NCBI GenBank assembly: GCA_947625845.1
Contig: CANQQB010000018.1
Coordinates: 1 to 34,406 of the forward strand
Source of the DNA: an uncultured Oscillospiraceae bacterium
GTDB taxonomy: Bacteria > Bacillota > Clostridia > Oscillospirales > Oscillospiraceae
DNA: 34,406 bases
Direction: 5' to 3'
The notes beneath the pieces were generated by a model. That model had not been told where the DNA came from, did no database searches, and saw only the letters and a program-made list of their open reading frames with translations. The translations under genes and the position numbers were made by a program. This document shows positions 8,323-16,312 of the stretch, one piece after another (positions within the stretch are counted from its first letter, which is position 1; the number at the start of each line of letters is the position of its first letter).

Positions 8323-9222
8323 ATGAAAAACAAGAATGCTGCGGCGGTGGCCATGATCCTGACGGCGGCGGCCGGCTGGGGCTTCATCGGCCTGTTCACC
8401 AGACCATTGACGGCGGCGGGCCTGACCGCCTTGCAGGAGACGTTCGTGCGCAGCGTGGTCGTGGTGGTGTGCATGGGCCTTTACCTGCTGGCAAGGGACA
8501 GGCGCATGTTCCGCATAGAGTGGCGGGACGCATGGATATTTCTGGGCACGGGTCTGGTGAGCATCGTGTTTTTCAACGTGTGCTACTTCACCACCATCGA
8601 GCTGACCACCCTGGCGGCGGCGTCCGTGCTGCTGTATACGGCCCCCTGCTTCGTCATGCTCATGTCGGCGGCGTTTTTCAAGGAAAAAATAACGGTCCGG
8701 AAGCTGGCGGCGCTGGCCCTGGCCTTCGGCGGGTGCGTGCTGGTCAGCGGCGTGGCCGGAGGCGGCATCACCCCCATGGGGCTGCTCACCGGCGTCGGCG
8801 CCGGGTTCGGCTACGCCACCTACAGCATTTTCGGCAAGGTGGCGCTGAAAAAATACCACGCCTTCACGCTGATCTTCTATACCTTCGTGGTGTCCACGGT
8901 ATGCCTGGCACCCTTCGCCCACGCTGGCGCGGCGGCGTCGGTGCTGCTGGACGGCGGCGGCAGGACGCTCGCGCCGGCGTTGGGCCTGGGGCTGGTGAGC
9001 ACGTTCATGCCCTATATCTGCTATACCACCGGCCTGGAGCACGTGGAGGCGGGCAAGGCGTCGGTGCTGGCGTTTTTTGAGCCGCTGGTGGCGACGGTCA
9101 CGGGCATCGTGGCGTTCCATGAAAGGCTGACGGTGCTGAGCGCCGCCGGCATCGGGCTCATTTTCGCCGCCATCGTGCTGCTGAATGTGCCCGCGCGGGG
9201 CGAGAAGACGGGAGGCGTGTGA
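8323..9222 (+). CDS. EamA/DMT family membrane transporter
   Basis: A 299-aa protein of the usual length for the drug/metabolite transporter superfamily. It has ten hydrophobic segments in two homologous EamA halves. The first half contains GWGFIGLFTRPL and QETFVRSVVV, with the TLAAASVLLYTAPCFVMLMS helix; the second contains GLLTGVGAGFGYATYSIFGK and, near the end, TGLEHVEAGKASVLAFFEPL followed by VATVTGIVAFHE. These are family hallmarks (the glycine-rich GxGYAxYxxxxK and ExxxPVxAxxxG-like motifs). Such proteins export or import amino acids, nucleosides or drugs; the substrate is not evident. The start lacks a strong ribosome-binding site. The next gene begins 2 nt after its stop, so the two are probably one operon. 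Confidence 0.9.
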   Translation: MKNKNAAAVAMILTAAAGWGFIGLFTRPLTAAGLTALQETFVRSVVVVVCMGLYLLARDRRMFRIEWRDAWIFLGTGLVSIVFFNVCYFTTIELTTLAAASVLLYTAPCFVMLMSAAFFKEKITVRKLAALALAFGGCVLVSGVAGGGITPMGLLTGVGAGFGYATYSIFGKVALKKYHAFTLIFYTFVVSTVCLAPFAHAGAAASVLLDGGGRTLAPALGLGLVSTFMPYICYTTGLEHVEAGKASVLAFFEPLVATVTGIVAFHERLTVLSAAGIGLIFAAIVLLNVPARGEKTGGV

Positions 9223-9224
9223 CC

Positions 9225-9635
9225 ATGGAGCGAATATTCGAGGATGACGATTTGGAGGCGCTGCGGCGGAAATATTTCCCCCGCGTGCCGTGGACCGAGG
9301 CGGGACCGGTGCGGCGGCGTTATTATGCCCGCGCCGTCCGGGAGGACCAGACCGTGGCCGGTGCGCTGGAGGCGCTGGCCATAGAGGAAGGGTTCATCGG
9401 GCCGGGACGGCGAGCCGTGACGGGGGACGGGGCGGCGTGTCTCGCGGCGATGCAAAATCGAGGCGGTGCGGAGACGCTGGTGTTCGGCCTGGGGCCGGAC
9501 GCGTGCTGGTGCGATATCGCCTTCGGCCAAGTGGCCGGCGACGGCTGGCAGGAGATACTGGTCCGGTCCGAGGAAGCGGAAAACCTGGTGGCCCTGGCCC
9601 ACGCGGCGGGGGTCGTCAGGTTTAAGAGAGTGTGA
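9225..9635 (+). CDS. Hypothetical protein, 136 aa, coupled to EamA gene
   Basis: I do not recognise this protein. ATG 9225 is preferred because GGAGG (9211-9215) sits 9 nt before it; an in-frame GTG at 9219 overlaps the upstream stop but is only 3 nt from the same site. The protein is soluble, with no signal peptide or membrane segment. Its N-terminus is charged and helical (RIFEDDDLEALRRKYF). The middle has AVREDQTVAGALEALAIEEG and the C-terminal half has FGLGPDACWCDIAFGQVAG and EILVRSEEAENLVALAHAAG. Codon use and GC match the neighbours. It is probably translated from the transporter mRNA. No function can be assigned. Confidence 0.75.
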   Translation: MERIFEDDDLEALRRKYFPRVPWTEAGPVRRRYYARAVREDQTVAGALEALAIEEGFIGPGRRAVTGDGAACLAAMQNRGGAETLVFGLGPDACWCDIAFGQVAGDGWQEILVRSEEAENLVALAHAAGVVRFKRV

Positions 9636-9644
9636 GAGAAGCGG

Positions 9645-9785
9645 TCTCTCCCCCAGTCAGCGCGGAGCGCTGACAGCCCCCTCGTCAGAGGGGGCCGGCC
9701 CCTGCGGGGCCGATTCGGGGGCAAAGCCCCCGCCTCCCTCTGACGAGGGAGGTGGCGCGGCGCAAGCCGCGACGGAGGGAGAGAA
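9645..9785 (+). repeat. Palindromic intergenic repeat, copy 2
   Basis: It is bounded by TCTCTCCCCCAGTCA and GACGGAGGGAGAGA. It contains nested hairpins: CAGCGC/GCGCTG, CCCCCTCGTCAGAGGGGG, GGCCCCTGCGGGGCC, GGGGGCAAAGCCCCC and CGGCGCAAGCCG. Its ends and core match the inverted copy at 5981-6071 and the left part of the element at 20248-20406. The gap 9636-9906 holds this element and the weak promoter for the next gene; nothing else is visible. Confidence 0.75.
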
Positions 9786-9864
9786 ACATCAAAATCCCAC
9801 GTGTCCACGGCGCAAGCCGGGGACACCTTTTTAACGCGGCATGGTAGCATAATTTGGCTGCATG

Positions 9865-9873
9865 TGATAGAAT
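9865..9873 (+). promoter_or_regulatory. Possible extended -10 for the PAP2-GDPD gene
   Basis: TG-A-TAGAAT (9865-9873) resembles an extended -10; no convincing -35 lies upstream. It would place the transcript start about 27 nt before ATG 9907, leaving room for the AGAGGTGG ribosome-binding site. Confidence 0.35.
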
Positions 9874-9906
9874 AAACTTGGATTATGAAAACCAAGAGGT
9901 GGGCAT

Positions 9907-11811
9907 ATGAGCTTTTTGTATCTGCTGGAGGGGCTGCGGACCCCGGTGCTGGACAAGCTGTTCGGCGCCATCACGTTCCTGGGCGGCGAGGTTGTCTTCG
10001 TGGCCCTGGCCATCATCATCTACTGGTGCGTCAACAAGCGCAACGCCTATTACATCATCGCCGCCGGCATCGGCGGCACGGTGGTGAGCCAGACGCTGAA
10101 GATCGCCTGCGCCGTGCCGAGGCCCTGGGTCCGGGACCCGAGCTTCACCATCGTGGAGAGCGCGCGAGCGGACGCGGGGGGCTATTCCTTCCCCAGCGGC
10201 CACAGCCAGAACGTCATCGTGTCCCTGGGCGGCGCTGCCCGGTGCGTGGGCAGGACCTGGGGCAAGGTCGTACTGTGGGTGCTGGCGGGGCTGGTGTGCT
10301 TCTCCCGAATGTACGTGGGCGTGCACACCCCGGCGGACGTGGGCGTGGGCGCGGCGCTGGGGCTGGCGCTGGTGCTGGGATTGTGGCCGCTTTTTAAAAA
10401 GAGCGACGAGAAGCCCTGGATCATGATGGTGGTCTACGGCGTGTGCGCCGCGCTGGCGCTGGGGGCGGTGCTGTACGGGGAGCTGTACCCCTGGCCGGCG
10501 GACGTGGACACCGAGAACCTGGCGGAATTTCGCAAGAACAGCTATACCATGCTGGGCATGGCCCTGGCGGTGCTGACGGCGCTGCCCATCGAGCGGCGGT
10601 ACATAGACTTTGACACCAGGGCCCCCTTCTGGGCCCAGGTATTCAAGTGCGCGTTGGGCTTCGCCGTGGTCATGGGCGTGCGCGTTGGATTGAAGCCGCC
10701 TCTGAACGCCCTGTTCCACGGGCATATGGCCGCGAACGCGGTGCGGTATTACCTGATGGTCCTGTCGGCCACGCTGCTCTGGCCGCTCACGTTCCCCTGG
10801 TTCGCCAAGGGCTGCCCCATGCGCAAGGGGGTGAAGGCGTTGGTCATCGTTCTGGTGGTGGTGCTGGCGCTGGCGGCGCTGCTGGCGGGGACGTACTGGG
10901 CCGTGACGCGGGATTCCGGCATGCCGCCTCAGGACTTTCCCGACGCGAATAACCCACTGATCACGCCTCTTGGCGTGACCATGCTGTCCGGCCACCGGGC
11001 CGGAGGCGGCGTGGCGCCGGAGAACACCATGCGGGCGCTGGTGAACAGCGCCGAGAACCCGGACTACCGGCTGGACATCTTCGAGTTCGACGTGCACCTG
11101 ACCGCCGACGGGGTGCTGGTGCTGCTGCATGACGATACCCTGGACCGGACCAGCGACGCGGCGGAGGTCTTCGGCGAGATCGAGGTAAAGGTGGGTGAGA
11201 AGACCTTCGAGGAACTGCGCAAGCTCAATATGGGAGCCCACTTCACCGCCGCCGACGGGTCCGCGCCATACGCGGACCTGCACGGGTCAAGGGTGCCGGA
11301 GGACCTGCGCATCATCAGCCTGGACCAGGCGCTGGAGTATCTGGACAGCGCGGGGGATTTCCGGTACATCATCGAGATCAAGGACAGCGGCGGCAAGGGT
11401 TTTGAGGCGGCGGACAAGCTTTACGCGGCCCTCAAGGAGCACGACGCGCTGGACCGGACCATCGTGGGCACCTTCCACAACGAGGTCACGGCGTACATGG
11501 ACAGCACCTACCCGGACATGTCCCGCAGCGCCGGGGTCAAAGAGGTGATCAACTTCTATATCCACGCCCTGCTGGGGATCGGGATGAACAGGGACAAGAT
11601 ACATTATAAGGCGTTGCAGATACCCACCACGGACTACACCATCAATCTGGGCACCAGCCGGGTGGTCAATTTCGCCCATAAGTACGATATCGCGGTCCAG
11701 TACTGGACCATCAACGACGCCGACGAGATGGCAAGGCTGCAAAGCATCGGCGCGGACGCGGTGATGACGGACCTGCCGGACGTGGGGGCAAGGGTGCTGA
11801 ACCAGCCGTAA
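9907..11811 (+). CDS. Fusion of PAP2-type phosphatase and glycerophosphodiester phosphodiesterase
   Basis: A 634-aa membrane protein starting at ATG 9907 behind AGAGGTGG. The N-terminal third is a PAP2 lipid phosphatase with all three signature motifs: K65-x6-R72-P73, P96-S97-G98-H99, and S133-R134-x5-H140-x3-D144. More membrane helices follow to about residue 325 (the last is KALVIVLVVVLALAALLAG). From about residue 355 comes an extracytoplasmic GDPD domain with H363-R364, E372 (APENT), E393-x-D395 and H408 (LLHDDTLDRT), the metal and catalytic residues of the family, ending with AVQYWTINDADEM and a GADAVMTDLP segment. PAP2 enzymes hydrolyse phosphate monoesters of lipids such as phosphatidic acid or polyprenyl diphosphate; GDPDs split glycerophosphodiesters into glycerol-3-phosphate and an alcohol. 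One chain may therefore process lipid or teichoic-acid-derived products at the outer membrane face. It has its own transcription unit. Confidence 0.9.
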   Translation: MSFLYLLEGLRTPVLDKLFGAITFLGGEVVFVALAIIIYWCVNKRNAYYIIAAGIGGTVVSQTLKIACAVPRPWVRDPSFTIVESARADAGGYSFPSGHSQNVIVSLGGAARCVGRTWGKVVLWVLAGLVCFSRMYVGVHTPADVGVGAALGLALVLGLWPLFKKSDEKPWIMMVVYGVCAALALGAVLYGELYPWPADVDTENLAEFRKNSYTMLGMALAVLTALPIERRYIDFDTRAPFWAQVFKCALGFAVVMGVRVGLKPPLNALFHGHMAANAVRYYLMVLSATLLWPLTFPWFAKGCPMRKGVKALVIVLVVVLALAALLAGTYWAVTRDSGMPPQDFPDANNPLITPLGVTMLSGHRAGGGVAPENTMRALVNSAENPDYRLDIFEFDVHLTADGVLVLLHDDTLDRTSDAAEVFGEIEVKVGEKTFEELRKLNMGAHFTAADGSAPYADLHGSRVPEDLRIISLDQALEYLDSAGDFRYIIEIKDSGGKGFEAADKLYAALKEHDALDRTIVGTFHNEVTAYMDSTYPDMSRSAGVKEVINFYIHALLGIGMNRDKIHYKALQIPTTDYTINLGTSRVVNFAHKYDIAVQYWTINDADEMARLQSIGADAVMTDLPDVGARVLNQP

Positions 11812-11837
11812 AACATGCGGCGTAAGCCGCACATTAT

Positions 11838-12118
11838 GGAACGCCCCCCTTGTCAAAGGGGGTTCCCCGACGGCTATACCCAGCCCAAAGCCCCCCTTGT
11901 CAAAGGGGGGTGGGCGCCGCTTGCGGCGCTCGGGGGGATTGCCGTGGGTCTAAGGACAATCCCCCAGTCTCGTCGGAGCTCGCATGGCTAGGTCGTGATT
12001 TGCCGCAAGCGGCAAACCCCGAGTAGCCAGCGGCTCCTCCTCTCCCCACGCGACAGGCGTGCCGCGTGGGGGCCCCGAGGGGCGACGCATGACAGCCCCC
12101 TTTCACAAGGGGGCCTTT
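11838..12118. repeat. Composite palindromic repeat region, copy 3
   Basis: Several hairpins follow one another: CCCCCCTTGTCAAAGGGGG (near 11844-11862), the same core again near 11892-11907, and GCCCCCTTTCACAAGGGGGC (near 12095-12114). Between them, 11971-12083 is a near-identical inverted copy of 20285-20394. The 373-nt gap 11812-12184 holds only this region and the ECF promoter. The first hairpins may terminate the PAP2-GDPD transcript. Confidence 0.75.
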
Positions 12119-12148
12119 CGATAAGGAAGAAAAAATTTTCAGAAGTTT

Positions 12149-12177
12149 TGTAACGAACTTGGCACAAACCCGTCTAA
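12149..12177 (+). promoter_or_regulatory. ECF-type sigma factor promoter
   Basis: TGTAACG (12149-12155) and CGTCTAA (12171-12177) are separated by 15 nt. This pair is the classic -35/-10 of Firmicutes ECF sigma factors (AAC in the -35, CGTC in the -10), placed directly before an ECF sigma gene, so autoregulation is the natural reading. The predicted start is near 12183-12184, only one or two bases before ATG 12185. Confidence 0.75.
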
Positions 12178-12184
12178 CCATAGG

Positions 12185-12682
12185 ATGGAGGTGAGGGCGC
12201 TGGACTATGAGGGGTTGTATGACGCCTGTTACATGCAGGTGTACTCCTTCCTCCTGACCATGTCCAGAGACCGGAGCCTGGCCGAGGAGCTGACGGCCCA
12301 GACCTTCTACAAGGCCATGACGGCCCAAAGCGAGTTTCGGGGCGAGGGCTCGGAGCTTACCTGGCTGTGCGCCATCGCCAAGAACCTCTACGCCGACGAA
12401 CAGCGCCGCCGAGCCCGGCACAGCGAGCTTGCCCCGGATGCTGAGGCGGCCGCGCCTGGGGCCATGGAGGACAGCGCCCTGGACCGGGATATGGCTTTCC
12501 GTATCCATCTGGTGCTGCACGACATGCCGGAGCCATACAAAGAAGTGTTCCAACTGCGGGTGTTCGGGGAGCTGTCCTTTCAACAGATCGGGCAGATATT
12601 TGCCAGGACGGAGACCTGGGCCCGTGTGACCTACCATCGGGCAAAGCTGAAAATACAGGAGAGGATGGGAGACGATGGATAA
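12185..12682 (+). CDS. ECF-family RNA polymerase sigma factor
   Basis: A 165-aa protein with the two domains of ECF sigma factors. Region 2 covers about residues 8-75 (YDACYMQVYSFLLTM, LAEELTAQTFYKAM, LTWLCAIAKNLYADEQRR). Region 4 covers about 105-160 (LHDMPEPYKEVFQLRVFGE, SFQQIGQIFARTETWARV, YHRAKLKIQERM). It directs polymerase to envelope- or stress-type promoters such as the one just upstream. The start is uncertain. ATG 12185 has no ribosome-binding site and lies within a couple of bases of the predicted transcript start, so it would be leaderless. GGAGGTGAGG (12187-12196) is well placed for an in-frame CTG at 12200, which would remove five residues. The stop overlaps the anti-sigma start, indicating translational coupling. 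Confidence 0.92.
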   Translation: MEVRALDYEGLYDACYMQVYSFLLTMSRDRSLAEELTAQTFYKAMTAQSEFRGEGSELTWLCAIAKNLYADEQRRRARHSELAPDAEAAAPGAMEDSALDRDMAFRIHLVLHDMPEPYKEVFQLRVFGELSFQQIGQIFARTETWARVTYHRAKLKIQERMGDDG

Positions 12683-13631
12683 CTGCGGCCTGGTCCGGGA
12701 CCTGCTGCCCCTGTACGTAGACGGCGTGTGCGGCGAGGAAAGCCGCCGGCTGGTGGAAGAACACGTCGCCTCCTGTCCCGATTGCGCAAAAATGCTGGGA
12801 AAGCTCAAAAACAGCGCATGCGAGGACAGCCTCCGGCGGGAGGCGTACGCGGTGCTGGCCCCCCGGCGGTGGCGCAACCGGGCCTTTGCGGCAAGCTGCG
12901 CGCTGGCGGCGTTCGCCAGCGTGCCGGCCTGTCTGCTGGCCCAGACCATGCAGCGCGCCGAGGATAAATACGCCTGGCTTTTATTGCTGGCACCGGCGCT
13001 GCTGGTGGTGATGAGCGCCACCATGCTGCCGCTGCGCACCCGGCGGTACACAGGCCGGTGGACGGTGCTGGGCTATGCGGCCAGCTTGATGCTGCTGTGT
13101 ATGGCCTGCGCCGTATACGTGGCGGAGGGCGCGGAGGGCTTCACGTCCGGGACGGTCTTTTTCCTGCTGGTCACCGTGGCGCTGGGCATGGTGTACGCCT
13201 TCGTGGTCCTGCCCTGGGCAGCGAAGGACGAGAGCTTTCTGCGCCGGTCCGGGAATTTGAAGTCGGCCTGGGGCGCGGCCTATATCCTGCTGCTGGCGGA
13301 CACGTTCTGCCTGGCCCGGCCTATGCCGGGGCTGATGGCCGCCGGGTGCGTGCTGACGCTGGGGCTGCTGACCGCGGCGGCGGTCATCTTGTACCGGCGG
13401 CTTCGTATCGACGTGCGGGCAAGGCTGGGGCTTTGCGTGACGGTCGTGGGCAGCGGCCTGGCTTGGCTCATAAGGCCCCTGCTGGTGCTGACCGGCGCGG
13501 AGAAGAATGTGGTCCGGGCCGCGCTGGTCGGGCGGGCCTGGCTGGCGGTGGGGTCAGCGCTGGCGGGCGCGGCGCTGGTGGCGCTGGGCGCGTGGCGGGC
13601 TTACCGCCGGAGCATGAGCAAGGAGGCGTGA
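12675..13631 (+). CDS. Zinc-finger anti-sigma factor, membrane protein
   Basis: A 318-aa protein whose start overlaps the sigma stop by 8 nt. The first 40 residues carry the zinc-binding anti-sigma pattern: Cys4, then His30-x3-Cys34-x2-Cys37 (HVASCPDC), after LVRDLLPLYVDGVC, which is usual for Firmicutes anti-sigma proteins. The rest, from about residue 70, is hydrophobic with around seven or eight predicted membrane spans (for example LLLLAPALLVVMSATML and FFLLVTVALGMVYAFVVL). The inference is that the cytoplasmic zinc domain holds the upstream ECF sigma factor and releases it when the membrane part senses a signal. The long multi-span portion is larger than in single-span RsiW-type proteins, so signalling is probably not by simple site-1/site-2 proteolysis. 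Confidence 0.85.
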   Translation: MDNCGLVRDLLPLYVDGVCGEESRRLVEEHVASCPDCAKMLGKLKNSACEDSLRREAYAVLAPRRWRNRAFAASCALAAFASVPACLLAQTMQRAEDKYAWLLLLAPALLVVMSATMLPLRTRRYTGRWTVLGYAASLMLLCMACAVYVAEGAEGFTSGTVFFLLVTVALGMVYAFVVLPWAAKDESFLRRSGNLKSAWGAAYILLLADTFCLARPMPGLMAAGCVLTLGLLTAAAVILYRRLRIDVRARLGLCVTVVGSGLAWLIRPLLVLTGAEKNVVRAALVGRAWLAVGSALAGAALVALGAWRAYRRSMSKEA

Positions 13632-13635
13632 GGGT

Positions 13636-14751
13636 ATGCAGACGACCGGCAGAACGGAGCTGGCCGTCCGGCTGGACCGGCTGGCCGCCAATGTGGAGAA
13701 AACGCGGGCGCTGCTGAGGCCCGGCACGGACATCATCGCCGTCTTAAAGGCGGACGGATACGGCCTGGGCGCGGCGGGGATATGGCCCACGCTGCACGGC
13801 TGCGGCATCCGCAAATACGCCGTGGCCTACTGGCAGGAGGGCGCTGCCCTGCGGGCCGCGGGGCTGACGGATCCCATATACCTGCTGGCGGACGTGTGGG
13901 ACGAGGAGCTCCCCATGGTGCTGGAACACCGGCTGATACCGGCCCTGTTCGACGCGGGCACCGCTGCCCGGCTCAACGCTCTGGCCCACGCCGCCGGGGT
14001 GGTCCTGCCCGTGCAATTGAAGATAGACACGGGCATGCGCCGCATCGGCCTTCCCTGGGGCCAGGACGCCATCCCGGAAGCACGGCGTATCGCCGCCATG
14101 AAAAATCTGCGTATCGCCGGCGCGTTCACCCACTTCGCGAAAGCAGACTCGGACCCGGACGAGACGACGGCTCAGTTAGACCGGTTCCTCAGGACCGCGC
14201 AGCTCATCCGGGATGCGGGCATTGACCTGCCCATGCTCCACGCGGCCAACTCCGCCGCCGTGATATTGCACCCGGAGACGGCGCTGGACGCCGTGCGGGT
14301 AGGGGATATGCTCTATGGGCTCGTCACCGTGGACGACGAGCCCTGGGACGCGCTGGGGCTGGAAGAGGTCATGACCTGGTACGCGCGGGTCAGCTTCGTG
14401 AAGACGGTCCCCGCCGGGTCGGCCATCGGCTACGGCGGTACATATGTGACGGAGCGGGAGACGGTGGTGGCGACGATACCGGTGGGCTACGCGGACGGGT
14501 ACAGCCGGAGGCTTTCCAACCGGGGCCGGGTCATCATCCGGGGCATGGAGGCTCCCATCATCGGCCGGGTGTGCATGGACCAGTTCATGGTGGACGTGAC
14601 GGACATCCCGGACGTGAGCCGCGGGGACGAGGCCGCGCTGCTGGGCGAGGGCATGACCATACGGCGCATGAGCGAGCTTTCCGGCGTCAGCGTGGACGAA
14701 CTTTCCTGCGGCGTCACGGCGCGGGTACCCAGGGTGTATATAGGGAATTAA
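13636..14751 (+). CDS. alr: Alanine racemase
   Basis: A 371-aa protein of normal family length; AAGGAGG overlaps the end of the anti-sigma gene and serves ATG 13636. It interconverts L- and D-alanine with pyridoxal phosphate, supplying D-Ala for peptidoglycan. PLP-lysine is Lys38 in AVLKADGYGLG (a variant of the usual VVKANAYGHG). Other motifs are LKIDTGMRRIG, THFAKAD, HAANSAA, VRVGDMLYGL, the catalytic tyrosine Y266 in AIGYGGTY, then VGYADGYSRRLSN and RVCMDQFMVDVTD in the C-terminal beta domain. The divergent motifs resemble the VanT-like/serine racemase branch, so serine is a possible second substrate. It lies 4 nt after the anti-sigma gene, so it is probably part of the ECF-driven operon, which would tie D-Ala supply to envelope stress. 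Confidence 0.92.
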   Translation: MQTTGRTELAVRLDRLAANVEKTRALLRPGTDIIAVLKADGYGLGAAGIWPTLHGCGIRKYAVAYWQEGAALRAAGLTDPIYLLADVWDEELPMVLEHRLIPALFDAGTAARLNALAHAAGVVLPVQLKIDTGMRRIGLPWGQDAIPEARRIAAMKNLRIAGAFTHFAKADSDPDETTAQLDRFLRTAQLIRDAGIDLPMLHAANSAAVILHPETALDAVRVGDMLYGLVTVDDEPWDALGLEEVMTWYARVSFVKTVPAGSAIGYGGTYVTERETVVATIPVGYADGYSRRLSNRGRVIIRGMEAPIIGRVCMDQFMVDVTDIPDVSRGDEAALLGEGMTIRRMSELSGVSVDELSCGVTARVPRVYIGN

Positions 14752-14778
14752 CTTTTTCGCGTACAGGAGGAACAGGAA

Positions 14779-16248
14779 ATGAACGGGAAAGAAAAGACGC
14801 CGAAAATGCCGAAGCTGTGGCAGGCGCTGCTGACGCTGGGGTTTCTGGTGGCCATGCTGGCCATCGGCATCATCGTGTACGGCGTGGACCCCCACGTGCC
14901 CATGTTCATGGGTGTGATCGGCGCGGCGGTCATGAGCCTGTGCCTGGGCTACAAGTGGTCGGAGATCGAACAGGCCATGTTCAGCGGCATCGGCAAGGCC
15001 ATGCAGAGCATCATCATCCTGGCCATCATCGGCATCCTGATCGGCGTGTGGCTGGACGCGGGCACGGTCCCGGCCATGATCTATTACGGCCTGAAAATTT
15101 TGAAGCCCTCCATCTTCTTCATCGCCACGCTGCTCATCTGCTCCATCACCAGCCTGGCCACCGGCACGAGCTGGGGGACCATCGGCACCATGGGCGTGGC
15201 CCTCATGGGCATCGGCTACGGCCTGGGCATGAGCCCGGCCATGACCGCCGGCGCCATCCTGTCCGGCGCCTATTTCGGCGACAAAATGAGTCCTCTGTCC
15301 GACACCACGAACCTGGCCCCCGCTATGGCCGGCACGGACGTTATCAGCCATGTGAAGTTCATGATGCTGCCCACGGCCATCACCTACGGCATCTGCATCG
15401 TCTTCTTCGGCGTGCTGGGCGTGATGCAGTACCACGGCGGCGCGGCCGACATGAGCAAGGTCAACGAGCTGCAAACCGCTCTGGAGGGCATGTTCCACCT
15501 GACGCCATTACAGCTTCTGCCCCCGGTGGTGGTCATCGTGGCGGTGGCGTGCAAAATGCCGGCCATCCCCGGCATCACCCTGGGCATCCTGACCGGCGGC
15601 ATCATCGGCCTGCTGGGCCAGCCCAATTGCACGCTGGGCACGCTCTTCTCCTGCGGCATGAACGGCTACGTGTGCGAGACGGGCATCTATGAGATCGACG
15701 AGCTTTTGAACAGCGGCGGCCTCATGAACATGATGTTCTCCATCTCCATGACCATCATCGCCATGATGTTCGGCGGCATCATGGAGCACACCCACCAGCT
15801 GGAGGTCATCGTGAACAAGCTGAAGGCCCTGGCAAGGACGCCGGCGCGGCTGGTGGCCATGACGGAGGTCACCTGCGTGGCGTCCAACGCACTCATGCCC
15901 GAGCAGTATATCTCCATCGTGGTGCCGGGACGGATGTACGCCGAGGAATACCGCAAGCGCGGCCTGAGCCCGGAGAGCCTGTCCAACGCGCTGGAGAGCG
16001 CCGGCACGGTCAGCTCCGCGCTCATCCCCTGGAACACCTGCGGCGTGTTCATCCTGGGCACGCTGGGCATCGGCGTGGGCCAGTACGCGCCCTACGCCAT
16101 GTTCAACTGGCTCATGCCCATCGTGTGCGTGGTGATGGCATTTTTAGGCGTGACCGTGGCGGACAAAAACGGCGTGCGCCTGACGAAAAAGAATCTCGCC
16201 AGCGGCAAAGCGAAGCTGGAAGGCGAAAGCGTCCCCGCCACAGAGTGA
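14779..16248 (+). CDS. nhaC: NhaC-family Na+/H+ (or malate/lactate-type) antiporter
   Basis: A 489-aa polytopic membrane protein with about 11-12 hydrophobic spans; GGAGG lies 8-9 nt before ATG 14779. It matches the NhaC family throughout: SLCLGYKWSEIEQAMFSGI, GTSWGTIGTMGVALMGIG, AGAILSGAYFGDKMSPLSD followed by TTNLAPAMAGTD, and LMPEQYISIVVPGRMYAEEY with SALIPWNTCG near the end. The GDKxSPLSDTTNLAPA box is the family signature around the ion site. Members exchange Na+ for H+, and some exchange malate for lactate; the sequence does not decide between them. It follows alr by 27 nt and is the last gene before the terminator at 16283-16304, so it belongs to the sigma/anti-sigma/alr unit. Confidence 0.9.
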   Translation: MNGKEKTPKMPKLWQALLTLGFLVAMLAIGIIVYGVDPHVPMFMGVIGAAVMSLCLGYKWSEIEQAMFSGIGKAMQSIIILAIIGILIGVWLDAGTVPAMIYYGLKILKPSIFFIATLLICSITSLATGTSWGTIGTMGVALMGIGYGLGMSPAMTAGAILSGAYFGDKMSPLSDTTNLAPAMAGTDVISHVKFMMLPTAITYGICIVFFGVLGVMQYHGGAADMSKVNELQTALEGMFHLTPLQLLPPVVVIVAVACKMPAIPGITLGILTGGIIGLLGQPNCTLGTLFSCGMNGYVCETGIYEIDELLNSGGLMNMMFSISMTIIAMMFGGIMEHTHQLEVIVNKLKALARTPARLVAMTEVTCVASNALMPEQYISIVVPGRMYAEEYRKRGLSPESLSNALESAGTVSSALIPWNTCGVFILGTLGIGVGQYAPYAMFNWLMPIVCVVMAFLGVTVADKNGVRLTKKNLASGKAKLEGESVPATE

Positions 16249-16282
16249 GGGGAAACGCGGCCTCAGCCGCACAATAATGTAT

Positions 16283-16304
16283 GGGCGCGTCTTTCGACGC
16301 GCCC
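16283..16304. terminator. Rho-independent terminator between convergent genes
   Basis: A perfect 9-bp stem GGGCGCGTC/GACGCGCCC with loop TTTC, followed on the plus strand by TTATTCC. It lies between the NhaC stop and the convergent LRR gene's stop, so it may serve both strands. Confidence 0.75.
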
Positions 16305-16312
16305 TTATTCCA

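Noticed and set aside
9883-11283. Minus-strand frame of 466 codons opposite the PAP2-GDPD gene
   Set aside because: It is His/Arg/Gln-rich without domains and mirrors a gene with complete catalytic motifs.
11900-13051. 383-codon minus-strand frame over the repeat and ECF genes
   Set aside because: It crosses an intergenic repeat and runs antisense to the sigma and anti-sigma genes; no domain seen.
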